This document shows, piece after piece, positions 7,884 to 8,423 of a stretch of DNA of 8,423 nt. Under the pieces are notes generated by a model. It was not told the DNA's origin. It ran no database searches and saw nothing but the letters and a program-made list of their open reading frames with translations. The DNA is from CAYJOG01 sp964371695 [NCBI: uncultured bacterium]. GTDB taxonomy: Bacteria; CAYJOG01. Made by a program: the position numbers and the translations under genes. Numbering within the stretch: position 1 is the first letter of the stretch; the number at the start of each line of letters is the position of its first letter. The stretch is taken from positions 1,124-9,546 of the forward strand of contig CAYJOG010000070.1 in assembly GCA_964371695.1 (NCBI GenBank), read 5' to 3'.

Positions 7884-7911
7884 AGTATAGTGGCGCACAT
7901 GCCCCAGGCAA
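7884..7911. promoter_or_regulatory. Overlapping divergent promoter for the barrel gene and cutA
   Basis: The bases at 7884-7891 hold TATACT on the minus strand (7889-7884) and TATAGT on the plus strand (7886-7891), each 5 of 6 to the -10 consensus and sharing four bases. For the minus direction TTGCCT (7911-7906) sits 16 bases upstream as a moderate -35 and gives a leader of about 30 bases. For cutA the -10 ends seven bases before the ATG at 7899, so the message would be nearly leaderless; no good plus-strand -35 is seen. Confidence 0.45.
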
Positions 7912-8234
7912 CGCCGCCCCTGATTCTGGTGTATGTCACGGCGCCCGACGCCGCCACGGCCGATGACCTGGCCAGGCAACTGGTGCAGGCGCGCCTCGCG
8001 GCTTGTGTGAACCGTCACGGCCCCATCCGCAGCGTGTATTGGTGGGAGGGCGCGGTGCAGGACGACGAGGAATATGTGTTGCTCATCAAGACCCGGCCGG
8101 ACCTGTATGAAAAGGTGCGGGATTTTGTGCTGGTCAACCATCCCTATCAGACACCCCCGGTGCTGCGTCTGGACGTGACAGCGGCCAACGCGGGTTTTGT
8201 GGCGTGGCTGAACGACAGCCTGGCTGGTGAGTAA
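7899..8234 (+). CDS. cutA: CutA1 divalent-cation tolerance protein
   Basis: CutA1 is a small, very stable homotrimer with a ferredoxin-like fold, linked in E. coli to copper tolerance; its exact biochemical role is unsettled. The product is 111 residues, normal for the family. Diagnostic motifs in order: LVYVTAPD near the N-terminus, LVQARLAACVN (Cys37), SVYWWEGAVQDDEEYVLLIKT, the conserved NHPYQTPP (His81, a metal-ligand position in the family) and FVAWLNDSL at the end. A GTG three codons earlier (7890) could also start the frame, but it overlaps the predicted -10, so the ATG at 7899 is preferred. Neither start has a convincing Shine-Dalgarno. The gene is divergent from the barrel gene and no metal-related neighbour is present. 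Confidence 0.93.
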   Translation: MPQATPPLILVYVTAPDAATADDLARQLVQARLAACVNRHGPIRSVYWWEGAVQDDEEYVLLIKTRPDLYEKVRDFVLVNHPYQTPPVLRLDVTAANAGFVAWLNDSLAGE

Positions 8235-8270
8235 CCGATGGGCCATCGTTGGGTAGCTTGTACATGTCGC

Positions 8271-8292
8271 CGTCATTCCCGCGAAAGCGGGA
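8271..8292. repeat. Dispersed hairpin repeat, copy 1 (right side diverged)
   Basis: 22 bases identical to the copy at 8341. The stem TCCCGC/GCGGGA closes a GAAA tetraloop. After GCGGGA this copy departs from the other (GGCTGG instead of ATCCAG), so it looks truncated or recombined. No T run follows, so it is not an obvious cutA terminator. Confidence 0.8.
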
Positions 8293-8340
8293 GGCTGGAA
8301 GTTGGAGGCTGGAGGAAGAAAAGCCCATGGCTTCTCCCGG

Positions 8341-8368
8341 CGTCATTCCCGCGAAAGCGGGAATCCAG
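8341..8368. repeat. Dispersed hairpin repeat, copy 2 (fuller form)
   Basis: Eight-base stem ATTCCCGC/GCGGGAAT around GAAA, followed by CCAGT. This form, CGTCATTCCCGCGAAAGCGG and onward, matches repeats found in many copies between genes of beta- and gammaproteobacteria, including relatives of the neisserial dRS3 type (from memory, not searched). It supports a proteobacterial host. Confidence 0.8.
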
Positions 8369-8423
8369 TTGAAACAAAAACATCACGCCTTGTTCTGCTT
8401 TCTTTTTCAGTGCTCCTTACAGT

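Larger units (their letters stand above)
8235..8423. other. Gene-free 3' end with dispersed repeats
   Basis: No plausible coding region is seen. It holds two copies of a hairpin repeat 70 bases apart, a 10-base direct repeat GGAGGCTGGA (8290-8299 and 8304-8313), and a small palindrome AAGCC-CAT-GGCTT (8321-8333). The last 50 bases are AT-richer than the rest and show nothing I can assign. Confidence 0.6.

Noticed and set aside
8236-8248. Small hairpin CGATG-GGC-CATCG right after the cutA stop
   Set aside because: Only five base pairs and no T run; too weak to call a terminator.
8271-8368. CRISPR-like array
   Set aside because: Only two copies, palindromic with diverged flanks, and no cas genes; VapD resembles Cas2 in fold only and is not a CRISPR gene.

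Overview
The window is a GC-rich stretch of a Gram-negative bacterial chromosome with standard bacterial codon use. The Gram-negative call rests on an outer-membrane beta-barrel gene with a Sec-type signal peptide. A proteobacterium is the most likely host: the 3' end carries two copies of a hairpin repeat (TTCCCGC-GAAA-GCGGGA) of a kind common in beta- and gammaproteobacteria, and there is a VapD-type gene. The sequence alone does not fix the species.

Layout. (1) Positions 1-4159, plus strand: the 3' part of glgB (glycogen branching enzyme), overlapping by ATGA a gene for a GH57-type glycosidase with a large DUF3536-like C-terminal half. This is a translationally coupled glucan-metabolism operon ending in an intrinsic terminator at 4199-4233. 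(2) Positions 4196-4740, minus strand: a two-gene cassette, a 67-codon small protein (DUF5397-like, putative antitoxin) followed with TGATG overlap by a VapD-family endoribonuclease. Its promoter is placed so that the mRNA may be leaderless. (3) Positions 4789-6477, minus: ilvD (dihydroxy-acid dehydratase, branched-chain amino acid synthesis) with a textbook ribosome binding site. (4) Positions 6478-6738: a 261-base gap packed with a terminator-like hairpin, the ilvD promoter and a composite inverted repeat. (5) Positions 6739-7845, minus: an unidentified outer-membrane beta-barrel protein with an unusual low-complexity tail. (6) Positions 7899-8234, plus: cutA, divergent from the barrel gene and apparently sharing an overlapping -10 region with it. 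(7) Positions 8235-8423: no gene; two dispersed hairpin repeats.

Most genes are housekeeping or metabolic. Glycogen metabolism, valine/isoleucine synthesis and CutA are not obviously linked in function. The least ordinary region is the VapD cassette. It has a C CCC CCC heptamer, fitting the -1 slippery formula, just before the antitoxin stop codon; a -1 shift there would fuse the two proteins. The last codons of the toxin gene also double as the terminator of the convergent operon. The nested repeats upstream of ilvD are the other structure that the genes do not explain.
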